Source: Phragmites australis
Taxonomy: Eukaryota; Streptophyta; Magnoliopsida; Poales; Poaceae
Assembly (NCBI RefSeq): GCF_958298935.1
Contig: NC_084922.1
Span: forward strand, 8,682,501-8,746,500
Direction of reading: 5' to 3'
Length of the DNA stretch: 64,000 nt
Shown here: positions 1-12,022 of the stretch, one piece after another
Layout of the letters: each line of letters begins with the position of its first letter
Position numbering within the stretch: position 1 is the stretch's first letter
The notes under the pieces: model-generated
The model's database searches: none
Seen by the model: the letters and a program-made list of their open reading frames with translations, nothing else
Told to the model about the DNA's origin: nothing
Program-made: the position numbers and the translations under genes

Positions 1-1130
1 TGGGATCTTCTAGCTGCTGAAGAGTTTGGTTGTTTTTAGTTTTTATGGAACTTGTTATGTATAACTAGCCTCATTGATAGTGTCAGTTTGAAGATTGAAA
101 TATGCTTCATATCTTTGTCTATCAGCAGGAAGCATAATAGATAAAATTTTCTCTATCTTTTTCGTATTTGTAGGTTCTTTTTCGCAGAAATACAATTTGG
201 AACATATTTTATAAACAACATGATTGCAATCTCCGATGGACTTGAAGTCATGTAATTGGAGATGTGTCCATTTATGACTTGTATCGGACAAAATGACTGT
301 CTTTTGCTGTTCATATATGGTTTTAAGCACCAGCCATAGAGGGCTCGAATTTTCTTTCATTAGATATTCAGACTTGAGATCCGAATGGATATGATGCCTT
401 ATTATGTATAATACACCATATGTAACTTGATATGATAGCAGCTGATCTCCCTCTTAGGAGGTTGGAGTGCCATTACTATTTTGTAGGATGCAAGGCTGAC
501 TTTGATGTCCACAATCCATTATGCGTAATTGTGACAATCGAGTGCAAGTGCATCGAACTATTTGCCGATATCTTGACCTACATGGATTAAACAATAGATT
601 TGATTAATTTACTATTGATAAATTAAAAATCATTGTGGTAATATTATAATAATGATGCAAAATCTGTAAAGTCAAGTTCAAACTTGAAGCATATAGTGTA
701 GACCTCAAATTATGTAGCTAACACTATGAAGATAATCACCAAATATGGTGTAGATCTCGCAGTAGTAGAAGACATAATCTGACATTTATCAGTAGATATT
801 TATGTTCTTATTACCTTGTGTTATACTAAATATAATATTTGAAAGAACACATTAAAGATAGTCATTAAGTCAAGATTACAAAATGCAGACCTCGCAGTAA
901 TGGTGGATAATCTGGAAATATACAGTAAATTTCATAGTTTCATTACCTTGTGTTTCACAAATATTAAATTGAGGTAATCACTTAATTTGATTTTGCATTT
1001 TAATTCTACTTGAATTGAGAACTTTTGGGCATAAGAGCTCTTTGGACTTAATTAAGGTGAATTAATATGTAATTATGCAAGAATCGGAAACAATTGGAAA
1101 ATTTTGGAAAACAGTATCGAACGGTTTGGG
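1..1130. other. AT-rich intergenic sequence, no gene recognised
   Basis: No open frame here resembles a known protein. The 101-codon frame at 55-360 (minus) has no recognisable domain and an AT-driven composition. The stretch 745-960 contains two diverged copies of an AT-rich unit: both have a 'CTCGCAGTA' core followed about 60 bp later by 'ATTACCTTGTGTT', offset by about 130 bp. This may be an old transposon remnant. Confidence 0.5.
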
Positions 1131-2404
1131 ATTTTTTTGTTTAGTTTTCAACCCTAATCGTCGTTGATCCACTACGACACCTTGCTCTCACAGCGTCGTC
1201 TTCAGTAAGGGGTATACTCCTCCTTTGACGAGGAGGAGAGGTGGCCAAAGCAGCCGTTGATAGGGGCCCGCTTTCGAAGCCCATAGCCGCTGGAGACCAG
1301 GATCTCGGGTGGCGGGCTAGGTCGTCGATTCGCTATTGTGGTTGCAAAGTGACACAGGAGGCGGCAGGTCGGTGTAGAGGGTGGTATCGATGACGTGGGC
1401 CGCTATGGGGGCCGTTAAGGTCCCCTCGACGGAGGATATGATGTCGCAGAGGCCTGCACGGCGCGGAGGGGAAGAGCTATCCAAGGTAATGACGATGTTG
1501 ACGGAGGTTGTGGTCGTGGTGATGAAGTACGTGGGAAACCCATGGCGGGGTTCCCCCAGTTGTCACTGTGTCCGGGTCGAGAGCCGTCGTGATGGGCGTC
1601 GTCATGGCGCTGGAGTGGAGGTGCACCACCGAAGCTTGCGATGCACCTTGGGCGGCTCGATCCGAGGTAGATGGGTGGAGGCGGCGCATGCATCTGTGAT
1701 GGCGGCTCCTTGACGACATCGCCGTGGATATTGACCTCCGGTGGTAGTGGGGTGGTGGTGCTCACGGTTGGTTGGAATGTGAATGTCGCGAGACCATGGA
1801 TCGGGCATAAGCCGTGGGCGCATGAAGGGGAAAGGTCGCCTGCGTCGGTCAAGGTTAGGGTCAGAGGCGAGTGGCTTGGGTTGGCACGATGCCTATCAAT
1901 CGGAGTGCGATGAGATGAGCGCGGGCCACAATGACCACGTCCATGAGAGTGACGGCCACGGTGGCCGTGATCTAGAGGAGCATGGTGGTGTCTCCAGCCA
2001 CCACCGAGATTGAAGCGAGGACCATGAGGACAACGTGTGAAGTTAGGGTGGCGACGATGTTCCTAGCGTAGGACATGAAACGATAATCGAAGATAAGTTC
2101 ATTCTCACCATTTCTCACCTTCTGCGATCTTCTTCTTCTTATTCTTTTGTTGTCGATCGAACTCGGTAGAGCATAGTGGTTGATAACATGTTTAGAATCG
2201 AATTGCAATGTAACAATGATAATGAACAAATATATTCAAACTTATATTCTTTATTGATGATTGATGCATGTTTATATACAAGATGAGGGGATATCTATTC
2301 GGGAGATAACCCTCCCGAATGGACACTCGTTGCTCAACGGGTACGAATTGCTCAATGAGCAACTGCCGGACGGTTGCCGGTTTAAATCACTCAGATTTCT
2401 AACA
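1131..2404 (-). mobile_element. Possible copia-type LTR and internal-start fragment
   Basis: Read on the minus strand, 2404 begins with TGTTAGAAATCTGAG, a common copia LTR start. An AT-rich stretch with a TATA-like TATATAAAC (2271-2279) follows, then a possible primer-binding-like region near 2165-2190. After that comes a GC-rich, proline-rich stretch that stays open for 145 codons in one frame (1415-1852) without a clear domain. This order (LTR, primer-binding region, leader or gag-like region) fits the 5' end of a copia-type element. No second LTR or pol domain is present, so the call is tentative. The alternative is a GC-rich exon remnant. Confidence 0.35.
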
Positions 2405-2804
2405 GACTGCATGAGTAGTTGTGAGGGGCAAAGTTAAAACTGAAAATGGAGAAACACACTCCCATTCTGAGAAACCATGTACACCAGAGCAGTTTAGATC
2501 GAGGTAACTTTAGAATGAAAACTACACAATTACACATTACCTTTGTGATCTAGCTCCATGCTCGGAAAATCCAAGTGTAGATCCATCGAGTCATAGAGGA
2601 GCACCTGATGCTAGCTCATCTCAGTGCATGCTAACTTTAATCTACATTAAAGGGGAAAGACAACTTTACAATAGAGTGTGGATAGACGGGTTATCTCTCT
2701 ACCTGATACTAATTTATTCATTAATTCTTCTATTTATTTATGATTTTTTTATTTAATCCCTTTAATATAAATCTCAATAAAAATAAATGATTTTAATAAA
2801 TCAT

Positions 2805-2930
2805 ACGTTGTATAGTCTTAGCGGAAGATGTTGATCGGGTTCTCTCTAAGATGTTGATGGGGTTCTCCTGTGTACGTTGTATATAGTCATAGTGGAAGAT
2901 GTTGATCGGGTTCTCGTGTGTACAAAATTC
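2805..2930. repeat. Imperfect tandem duplication, about 70 bp unit
   Basis: Two copies of a unit that starts CGTTGTATA, continues GGAAGATGTTGATCGGGTTCTC, and recurs about 70 bp later with a 2-bp insertion. A third partial 'AAGATGTTGATGGGGTTCTC' lies between them. No coding role is seen. Confidence 0.7.
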
Positions 2931-4012
2931 GAGCATTTTTGTCACAGCACAGCACGCAACATGTACACTAGCAACCAAAACAGAGCATTTTTGTCGTTCG
3001 TGATCTCATCCCCTCTAGCCTCTAGCCAGAATGCCAGACACGAAGACACAAGTCCACGAGGTAGCCGCCCCATCCCGGCGCTTCCGCACAGCTGCACCAG
3101 CACACCACACAACCTCACCACCCAACCCACGCGTCACTTGACCAGGGCCGAGCCTGCCCAGTGCCCACCTGACGTCTGGCCCGGTCGCGGCGTGCCGGCG
3201 AAGGCGCCGCGCCGCGCCCCGTACGACGCAGCGAGCGAGAGCGAGGGCGACACGTCCTCCCAGGCGGCGGCGCGTGCAGGCCTATTGACATCCGACAGCC
3301 GCCAGATCCGCTAATCACGCGGCCGTTTTCTCGACCGGCAGCTTCCCGTCGAGCCCAGGGATCAGCACCATCCACCGAACTGTATTGTACGTGCTCGGTG
3401 CTCCACAGATGTCGCGGTCATATCACATGCTCTAAGCTACGGAGAGGTTGTCCGGCAGAGGTTGCGAGGGCGGGCAGGACAATGGGGTGGGTGACTGTTA
3501 TCTCCCGCGGCATCAGGGGCGCCGCAGTGAGCCGGTGACGATGACATTCGTGAGCCAGCTCTAGCTCGCAGCTTCCGACTAATAAGGAATTTCAGGAAGG
3601 TTACTTGTCGCATCTCATAAGCCTTGGATGTAAAACTTTATCCAATTTAATAAAAAGTTCAGATCGGCTCTTAGCCTACCGTAGCGTTCCTAAAAAAAAT
3701 ACTGTCGTCGTTCTAAACGTAGCTTCCCGAATGGCGCGGAAGGCTCAGTTCTCATGTCGAGCTCGAATTGACTCCAGTCTCTACTCGTGCTGTGTCGGCA
3801 ACGTTAACATCAGGATGGTGATGAAGCGTTCAGTGGAACAGGCAGCCGGGGACCGGGGAATGGACTCGATGGCAGGAGCCACGAATAGTGGCCGCTTAGC
3901 AGAGTTGCCATTGGCGTTGTCAATCGCAACGACCCGGAATGTGACCTCCGGTTTGTGGTGCGTGCCGTGGCGTCGTGCGTCCGTTTGGGCGAGAAATTCT
4001 TGCACATCCTAA
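2931..4012. other. GC-rich patch without a supportable gene
   Basis: The stretch 3030-3560 is GC-rich and opens long frames on both strands (145 and 86 codons). None shows a domain, and the opposite-strand frames are what GC-rich grass DNA gives by chance. It may be the promoter or 5' end of a lost gene. The segment 3600-4005 has a 135-codon plus frame, also unrecognised. Confidence 0.4.
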
Positions 4013-4767
4013 TGAGAAATTTGACACTTTTAGATTTAATTTAATCTATAAATAATTTATAAACTGATAAATTAATACGTTCATTTCTACTAGAGTATAA
4101 TATATTCATATGTATAGAAGCACTATATATATACTGGATCTACTATATTTGAAATTAGAAACCATAGAAAATAAAGTATAAATAACATGATTTTTACGTA
4201 TAGGTCCTACGCTGTGGAGGTTGTTAAAAATACTGGTTGCACCATGTTGACGGCACGATCGATCCTACTGATGACGCACCGAATTTGTTAACGATGATAG
4301 CGAACAGTATCCAAGCAACCAGAAAGACGAGACATAGTGAAGAACTTGAGCATTCGTATGGAACGTTTCCTAAAATCTTATTCGTCATCTTCTGGTGCTA
4401 GATCTCAATAGCGAGGATTTTGAAGATATGCTCTTCCAGTTGTCGATGCATGTCGACACCGAGATGGAGTAAACTACAGCAGCAGCACAATAGAAAGAGA
4501 AAGAGATAAAACCCTAACTCTTATATAGACCCACGTAATAAGAGTGTTTTCAATTTTAAAGCTACTCTCAGTTAGCAGTCTATATTATTTCTGTACTCAA
4601 CGAGATGGGGCCTTGCATATATATAGAGAAAAAAACTCTCATCTCTACCTCCATTAGTAATATGATGCTAATAGAGAGTGGATCTTAACATGAGTCATCC
4701 CTCAATATTATGGGCTTTTGAGATTTATTAGGAATTATTTCATGGACCGACTCCAATAATTCTAACA
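4013..4767 (-). repeat. 3' LTR of the gag-only copia element
   Basis: 755 bp, direct repeat of 6539-7306. The right edge (CTAACA on plus) is the TGTTAG start of the LTR on minus. A short AT run at about 4618-4625 corresponds to the longer AT microsatellite in the other copy. Confidence 0.85.
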
Positions 4768-4778
4768 ATCTCCCACCA
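4768..4778 (-). other. Polypurine tract (plus-strand priming site)
   Basis: On minus the bases before the 3' LTR read TGGTGGGAGAT, a typical copia polypurine tract directly abutting TGTTAG. It fixes the orientation of the element as minus. Confidence 0.75.
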
Positions 4779-5469
4779 GATCTCAAAATCTCATATAGAA
4801 TTATCAGTTTTCTATTGTTGTTTGATATACTAGTGTTTCAGTGGAAACTGTTAAGTTGAACATCCACCTAAAACATTAAGTTACATTTATTCACAACTTG
4901 AACAATAGACTATGCCTTAAATTGCAAGTTTTATACAAACAAGTTTCACTTAAAGTCATAACTGATACTTGACTGCCAGTACGCTACCCCGCTGGTGGAC
5001 TATATAAGTCCTACTTCATTGTCTCTTCATGAATTTACTAGAGATCACCTAAATCTCATAGACTGCGACTAATAGTTAGACTCATATAGGTTTGTTCTTT
5101 CAAGAATGCCGTGTAGGTCAGTATCTTTGCTACTTAAAGCCAACAGAACATATTAAGGCAATAGCCAACCTGTCTTACAGATCTTTGAGAGTATTACATC
5201 TTCACTCGAGTGGGTCAAACAATAAAGGTACTCTACTCTAGTTAGACCAATAGTTTGTTCTTTTCAAATCTTAATTCACGAGATTTTTGATCACATAGGT
5301 TGAGTTACCACTATGGCATAACTCACATGAGTCTCATACTTATATCATTCGATGCATTATCTATTACATTCAGTGATAGTCTCTTTGTAAAGGGATATGT
5401 CATATTCTTAGCTGTTTAGATATAATCCAAGCTTATCATTCCATTCACTGCACGATCTTTCTCAAAATA

Positions 5470-6535
5470 AACTTCAGATCTACCGTACCAACACCACGAA
5501 CAGTTATGACCCATTCCCCATTAGGACAGAAAAATCATAGGCGACCTGATAATAAGAGAACATTGATATATCAGCACACACATGAATATTGACCCTTTAT
5601 CAATCCACTAATTAGTAGATTTAAATATTGAAAACACTGAAGGTAAATTTCCATACCTTGCAGCTTTGTTTCCACCTTCGCCAATAGTCACCATATTAGC
5701 AGTATTTGAGATTTGCTTTTGTTGAACCTTTCTTTCCTTGCGGTCTGGACAACCCTTAGCGAAATGCCCAATCCACACAAAGCAAAACTGTTTTACTGTG
5801 TTCATCTTCTTCTTCTTGAAGGTGGTAGCTTTGTTTGACTTATTATCTTTCTCTTTGTTCTTAGTGTGGAAGGATTTTTTGCACTACATTGGCATTAGTC
5901 TGTCCCTCGTCTCCTTTTAGACTCACATACTTAGCCCAAGCTTTCTCATCAATATCAAAAGATACGATCAAACTCTCAACACTAAATTCTTGTCCTTTGT
6001 GCTTTAGAATAGTGGCAAAATTTCTTCACGAAGAAAGTAACTTGACTACGATGCCTTTAGCCACAAACTTGTCGGGTATATTGATCTTGAGGAGTTCGAG
6101 TTCTTTCACGATGCACTGAACCTCATGAGTCTGATCGACTATAGAGCGATTTTTAACCATCTTGTAGTCATGATACTGCTCTATAATATACAATTTACTT
6201 TCTACATCTGATGCACCGAATTTAGCATTTAGTGTATCTCACAACTCATTCGCGCTTTGTATGTGCATGTACACATCACAAAGACGGTCACCAAGAACAC
6301 TAAGAATGCATCCTACAAAGAGCGTATTGGCATTCATGAATATCTTTTCCTGCTCAGCAGTAAGGATTCCTTCTGACTTGCCATTAGCCACCTAATAGAC
6401 ATTCATAGTCGTCAACCACAAAGTGACCTTAACTTACCATCTCTTAAAATACACATTAGAAAACTTATCTAGTCTCAGTGTATCGACAAATCCAGCTATT
6501 AATAAACTTAAGTGCCTATAATAAGGTTTTTGGAT
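5470..6535 (-). pseudogene. Decayed copia gag with zinc knuckle and protease start
   Basis: Reading leftwards from about 6535, the minus strand encodes a copia gag (UBN2-type) region with pieces such as LDKFSNVYFKRW, EKIFMNANTLFVGCIL and LNAKFGASDVESKLY. At least four in-frame stops interrupt it. A zinc knuckle follows at about 5720-5800, reading CFVWIGHFAKGCPDR: a CX2CX4HX4C box whose second cysteine has become tryptophan. At about 5490 a short VRGVGTVDLKF-like piece matches the copia protease/pre-integrase region, and homology then ends. Gag would package element RNA in the cytoplasm; this copy cannot make it. The identification rests on family knowledge and the frame order, not on an alignment. 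Confidence 0.75.
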
Positions 6536-6538
6536 TAT

Positions 6539-7306
6539 TAAAAAATTTGATACTTTTAAGTTTAATTTAATCTATAAATAATTCATGAGCGTAAACTAAT
6601 AAACTAACATATTCATATTACCATAATATAATTTAGTCATGTGTATAAAAGTACTACATATGTCTAGATCTACTATACTCAAAATTAGGAACCACATGAA
6701 ATAAAGTATGAGTAACATAATTTTTACGTACTGCTCCTGCGTTGTAGAGGTTGCTAAAGTTGCTGGTTGCATCATATTGATGACACGATCGACCCTACTG
6801 ATGACAGACCGAATTTGCTGACGATGACAGCGACCAGCACCCAAGCGACTAGGAAGACGAGCCGTGGTGAAGAACTTAAACAGTCGCATGGAACGCTTCC
6901 CAAAACTTTATTCGCCCTCTTCAGGTGCAAGATCTCAAGAGCGAAGCTTTTGTAGACCTGCTCTCTCAGTTGCCGGTGTACACCAACGCCACGATGAAGT
7001 AAACTGCAGCGGCAGACAATAAAAAGAGAAAAAGACAAAATCCTAACTCTTATATAGATCCACGTAATAAGAGCGTTCCTAATTTTAAAACTACTCTCAA
7101 TTAGCAGTCTATATTATTTGTGTAATCAATGAGATTGAATCCTTGCACATATATATATATATATATATATAAAATATCTATCTCTATTTTCATTAGTAAT
7201 ATGGTATTAACAGAGAATAAATCTTAACATAAGCCACATATCCACAATATAATCCTTTAAGATTTATTAAGAATTATTTCATAGTCCAACTCTAATAATT
7301 CTAACA
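6539..7306 (-). repeat. 5' LTR of the gag-only copia element
   Basis: 768 bp partner of 4013-4767, ending on plus at CTAACA (7306). It contains an uninterrupted AT dinucleotide run at about 7149-7172 that is short in the other LTR, which suggests microsatellite expansion after insertion. Confidence 0.85.
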
Positions 7307-7342
7307 GATCCCCGTTCGCCCGGCTGAGGCGTCAAGAAACGT

Positions 7343-7487
7343 GACAAGATATCGTCCATTGGAACAAACACTATGTTTTGTTGTTTGCACATATCCACTT
7401 GATTATTGCAGATCGACAAGATATCGTCCATTGGAACAAACACTATGCTTTGTTGTTTGCACATATCCACTTGATTATTGCAGATCG
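7343..7487. repeat. 72-bp tandem duplication, two near-identical copies
   Basis: A unit starting GACAAGATATCGTCCATTGG repeats with period 72 (7343 and 7415) and differs at about one base (tGTTTTG versus tGCTTTG). Since 72 is divisible by three, the duplication stays open in overlapping frames, but no known domain appears. It lies directly outside the copia element. Confidence 0.9.
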
Positions 7488-9209
7488 ACGACTCTGTCAA
7501 CTACAACCGAGCACGTCATGCTTAAACCAACTCAAAGCATGCAGAGTATCTGAGCATATGGTGGCAGCAACCAAACATCCCCGTACTTTCCTTTTTCTCA
7601 TCTTAAGATTACAGAAAAAAGAAGAATGCAAATTCACAAGATGGCAAGAGCCTTCATAGATGTACTTAGCTTTGTCTAACCACTACAATCACGTGTCAAT
7701 TATGGAATTTTTTGGTGTAGCTGGCCTAAGCCGCACAATGGATGCAAGCATTTCGGAGGCTGCGGAGTGCTAGTGGCTTGTGCCAGGGTATCTGATATAA
7801 GAGTTCAGAGATATGATTAAGGTGTCGTGTTCAAGCCTACAAATATAATGCAGGCAAGTCATTTTCAGACTGGTAGGGTACGATAGTAGTTTCCAACACC
7901 ATCATTATCCTACCAAATAATATTAAAATTTGTAGACTTAAATTCCAGACGAGTTAAATTGTCTGTTCTGGACTTCTAGTACTAGCACATGACAAGAACA
8001 GCCAATTTATCTGAGAAGGCCTTGTGACGTCAAAATCACCAGGTTCAATATGGTAATTTAAATGCAGTTATGTCCAAAGAGCCAATTTAACTGTTCATAT
8101 GAAAACTAATTACGAAATTGGAGAAGTTCTGGAACTTTACTTTCTTTTCTTTCATTCATTCTGCATGATTATAGAATCACAACAACCATCATGTATTTAC
8201 CAGGAATTTTCCTTAAAAATGAGCTGATTTTCTTGTTGTGCTAAGCGGTTATTTTACATACAACAGGCAACTGCAATGTACATAGGCAAGTCGACATGTC
8301 ATAAAATAACAAGAAACTCGAAACGCTATTGGGACGGTCTCAACAGGCTACCTGACGCCGACAAACATGTCATAATTTAAATGCGTGAATCTGCACCTGT
8401 AATTTAGTAGATCCACTTGCATGCCTGCTCAGAACAAAATATGATGATTTATCTGTACGCTCAATTTCGAATAGAAATGAAAAAAACATGAGAAATATAT
8501 AGGAAATGGAGTCATACAAGCTACATGATCCTGGTCCGCACCTCCTCTAACACCTCCATGCTAGTACCTGGACCGTTTAAGAACCTGCAGTTACGACCCA
8601 ATATTTCTTCTCTCGAGTAACCTGAAGAAGAATGGTTAAGAGCAACATAAGTCCTGCCTGTAAACAATAGTAGCCTACAAGCAATACAAGCCAAGAAGCT
8701 CCAAGAAATATTCTTATCCCAATTCTATATATTTGAGTATTTCTACCATTACTTCATCCTTTTCAACTCATATCTAATACATAGCCACCATAGAGCAACG
8801 GATTGATGTCAAAGTTGCCAACACACCCAAATAAACACCATAGGTTTAACTTGCATCTTTAACATAATTTTAGAAGGTAACTACAACCGCAACCCATCAA
8901 TCATTCCCGTCTTAACTCAAGATCATTCCAGGCTGTCACGCAGGAGCAAAACATGCTCTTTTCACACACGAGATCATCTCGAAAGACACGAGTATAGCGT
9001 ACACATACATCAAGTAGATACAATCAGTTTAACTAACTTGAGGCACGAGGCTCACAACGAAAACAATATGAAAAGACACCATTAATATATCGGAAGATGC
9101 ACATATTACAAGTGAGCGACGGCAGGCCAGCGGCCAGCCGACCGTCGTCCCAAGTCGTCCCAACTGCCCAACTAAACGATCGATGCGCGACAGCCAGGTT
9201 CAGACGCAG
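7488..9209. other. Intergenic, no gene recognised
   Basis: AT-rich sequence without a supportable gene. The last 100 bp (9110-9209) are GC-rich and continue, across the LINE insertion, into the GC-rich block starting at 11324. Confidence 0.5.
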
Positions 9210-9222
9210 ACGACCCTGAGTT
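9210..9222. repeat. Left target-site duplication of the LINE
   Basis: ACGACCCTGAGTT, identical to 11324-11336. The T run that follows is the complement of the LINE poly(A) tail, so the last two T may belong to either. Confidence 0.9.
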
Positions 9223-11323
9223 TTTTTATTTATAAGAAGGGATTTCATTCATGTTAAAGGCATAGTATAGAGATGAGATCTAAGTGATCCCTTTTTACAT
9301 TGTGGAGAGCCTCGTGTATTAGACAATTGTGAATGTGCCCTATATGATTACAAGAGAAAAAGGCATTACTGGTTCAAAAGGTAATATTTGGCTTCTGTAG
9401 CTAATTTATATACTATCTTGTTTGACTGTCTTGAGATTTTTCGGACCTAGAATTGCTTGCTTGAATGAAGATGAGCAAAGTCTACCAGAAAAGGCCGGAG
9501 GCGCCAATGTGCCGGTTCTATCATTGGTGAGGCGAGCTTGAGGTTGGAGACCAGGATTTGGTTGTCCGAAATGTAGTTTAACCTGTCAAAAGAAAGGGTT
9601 GCTGCTACCTTTGCTTCCAGCCAGAGAGCTGCAGCTTCGGCCTGCAGTACACAGTGTATATCGCTTGCTCTGGCTTTGATGAAGATACCTGAGTTGATGG
9701 TGGAGGATGTATCGTGAATAAAGACCCCCAGGCCTGCTGTAGTTGGGCCTTGTATGTGTCCATCAGGCTGGAGGGCGGCATCAGTGTAGCAGACAGCGGG
9801 GTCAACAGAAGCAGTGGTTGTGAGGGAGAATATGTATTTTTTTTGTGTGGTAACAGTTAGAGAAGAAAACAAATTTTATAGAAACTGATCTTACAAAAGA
9901 TCTTATCTCCTGTGATGATACGTGTCCACTTCATCTTTCTTCTTTTCAGTCTAACTATTGGATTACAGGATATATGACATAGATGAGATATCATGAAGAT
10001 ATTTCTGGATAGAGTCTTATAAAATTTACTTTCATTAGAGGAGTGGTCAGCAGTGTGGTAAGTACATCTCTAACTCTTGGCTAACGCGAATCATTCAAAT
10101 CTCCATCTATTCTTTAGGGGAAATTGAAAAATCATTAAGTCGCACTTCTTGCGGCCGAATTAGAGGCTGGAAGTCTTTGCTGTTGGCCTGCTGGCAATGG
10201 AGTATCCGTAGCTGCTATAGCCCTCAAGGAAGGCGGCTCATGTTATTCATCTGCAAGGCAATTAGAGAGCATACCTTGGATATCTGCTTACGTAGCATGA
10301 TGGACTTGTTTCACTGTCCAAGCTTTGTTATTGAAATATTTGTCATTCCTGGCCTTCCATAGGTACCACAGAGTTGTCATCACTCCCTGCAAAATATTAA
10401 TAGGTACTTCCGCGGTTAGGACATGTGTGAGAGGCTCCTGTACAACGTGAGGGTCCTCAGGGAGATCATGTGCACGGATAGAAGGGGTAGGCGGGTAGCT
10501 GAGAACCAAACTGCGCGGGCAAAATCACACTGAAAAAACAGGTGATGATCCGATTGAATCAGACCACACCTGTTACAGGAAGGGGAGATGCTAGGTGAGT
10601 ACCTAGATGCTCTTTTCCCGGTTGCAAAGAAGTCTCCACACAAAGGCGCCTTTGAGGAGACCAGATTCTTTTGAGGAGAGATAGAACCTGTGGTGTTAGT
10701 TTGCGGCTGCCCTGTGTTGGTATTGGACTTGGTACTTGCATGTTTAGATATTTAAATGCTTCTTTGGTTCTACAAATACCTTTGGCTGCCGGCTGCCAGC
10801 AAAGCTTGTATTCCTGTTGTGAACATGTTATTGAGACTTGCATAAAAATGTTAGTAGCAGTGTGGCCAAATAAGTTGGAGAGGAGGGTATCATTCCATTG
10901 ATGAGTGTCTGGCTGCCAGAGATCAACCACTAGATTTGGCATGGGGGTCTGAGTGGAAAGAAGAATGAGATGGGAATGAATTTCCTCCCAAATGGGGCAC
11001 AAAGGTTGGGTCCAGATATTGATGTTGCCTTGAGAACTTTGGTAGGTGCATTGCTGGTGGAGGTGTTGCTTCACCTCAAGGAGAGAGGTCCAAGAGACAG
11101 ATTTGGTGCCGTGAGTGGAAGTAGTCCAAAAGGTTTTGTTATGGTAATATTTGGCCTTTAGGATAGCAGATAAGGTGGGATCTAGTTCAGCGGCCACCAT
11201 TCAGGCTGAATGAAGATCCAGACTTGGTTGACAGTGTGTAAGTTCCTAATACCGAGCCCGCCTTGAGTTTTAGATTAGCAAATGTCGCCCCAAACTCTGA
11301 AGGCAATGGGCTCAGATTGGCAA
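9223..11323 (-). mobile_element. 5'-truncated LINE (L1-type non-LTR retrotransposon)
   Basis: The minus strand carries, in order, the end of a reverse transcriptase region, a zf-RVT zinc-binding segment and an RNase H domain of a plant L1-type ORF2. A short A-rich tail follows (T run at 9221-9227 on plus). A perfect 13-bp TSD flanks the whole. The 5' end is lost, as is usual when target-primed reverse transcription aborts early. What remains is about 2.1 kb of an element normally 6-7 kb long. Confidence 0.92.
9447..11290 (-). pseudogene. LINE ORF2 remnant: RT end, zf-RVT, RNase H
   Basis: From the right, about 11280-11215 reads GGLGIRNLHTVNQ, the conserved segment after the reverse transcriptase palm in plant LINEs. 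The frame at 11200-10559 holds the connecting region. The frame at 10643-10416 holds the zf-RVT piece CNRCGLIQSDHHLFFQC, with its cysteines and histidines in place. The frame at 9872-9447 is an RNase H domain (CYTDAAL, AGLGVFIHD, LQAEAAALWLEA, ISDNQILV) with its acidic residues mostly kept. The pieces lie in different frames with stops between them, so no functional protein is made. ORF2 would nick target DNA and copy element RNA; the endonuclease and catalytic palm are missing here. Confidence 0.85.
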
Positions 11324-11336
11324 ACGACCCTGAGTT
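11324..11336. repeat. Right target-site duplication of the LINE
   Basis: ACGACCCTGAGTT, matching 9210-9222 exactly. Confidence 0.9.
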
Positions 11337-11794
11337 GTCGAGGCCCCCACTTGTTGTCCAGCCTTGCCGGCGTCGTACTCGGTCCACGGACCACGGCCTG
11401 CGACTGTCAGTCGCCCGCTCCTGGCGCGACGGAGTCAGCGTCACGTGAATCAGTTGGAGCATTGACCATGCGCACGTGCAAATGGCTTCCATGCACCGGA
11501 CTCGATGGGCTTAACGCTGTGGCCGTTGGTAACATTGTGGCTCGTGCTTCGTCTTCCGTGGTTAAGAGATTAAGATCGTGAGATCATGCATCAGCGATCA
11601 AATTTCCATCCCTGGTCAATGGCATGTTTGGAATGAAGGAATGTAAAATAGTGGAATGGTAAATAACATGGGAATAGAAGGAAGTGAAAGATGAAAAATT
11701 ATAGAAATAAAAAACACGAGAATGAAAAATTTAAGCTATTTGGATCGTATGAATCTATAACATAGGAATCATATAACGTCGTAAAAAAAAAACT
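11337..11794. other. GC-rich block, then AT-rich flank; no gene assigned
   Basis: The block 11337-11580 is GC-rich and opens frames on both strands (99 and 101 codons) without a domain. It was contiguous with 9110-9209 before the LINE landed. The stretch 11620-11790 is AT-rich with 'GGAATG' repeats that resemble one half of a MITE. Confidence 0.4.
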
Positions 11795-11796
11795 TA

Positions 11797-12022
11797 CTCC
11801 CTGTTTTTTCAATAACGGACAATTTTGACTTTTAAGTTCACACTTTAACTAGCAATTAGTTATAAAATATTTATTAAAGTAGAATGGATATATTATCATT
11901 AGATTTGTCATCAAAAGTACTTTACAGATGTTACATACTTAGAACTATTTGCACATGTATTTGTTAGAAATCAATGGTGACCTCAAAAGTAAAAATTATC
12001 GATTATTAAAAAATGGAGGGAG
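11797..12022. mobile_element. Stowaway-like MITE
   Basis: 226 bp, starting CTCCCTGTTTTTTCAATAA and ending TTATTAAAAAATGGAGGGAG, so the ends are inverted repeats with a few mismatches. TA dinucleotides flank both sides (11795-11796, 12023-12024), as expected for Tc1/mariner-mobilised Stowaway elements. The interior is AT-rich and non-coding. Confidence 0.85.

Larger units (their letters stand above)
4013..7306 (-). mobile_element. Non-autonomous copia-type LTR retrotransposon (gag only)
   Basis: Two direct repeats, 4013-4767 and 6539-7306, share their order throughout and begin (minus strand) TGTTAGAATTATT. The internal 1.8 kb carries only a decayed gag and a short protease-like piece; integrase, reverse transcriptase and RNase H are absent. 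The polypurine tract beside the 3' LTR is well preserved. The primer-binding site expected beside the 5' LTR is not seen, because gag-like coding starts almost at the LTR edge, so the leader was probably deleted. Flanking bases (CCTAA left, GATCC right) give no clean TSD. The LTRs differ at many positions, so the insertion is old. Confidence 0.85.

Noticed and set aside
7767..7845. SINE or tRNA-like sequence (TGGCTTGTGCCAGGG ... GTGTTCAAGCC)
   Set aside because: The two boxes resemble pol III A and B boxes only loosely, no cloverleaf can be drawn, and no TSD or tail was found.
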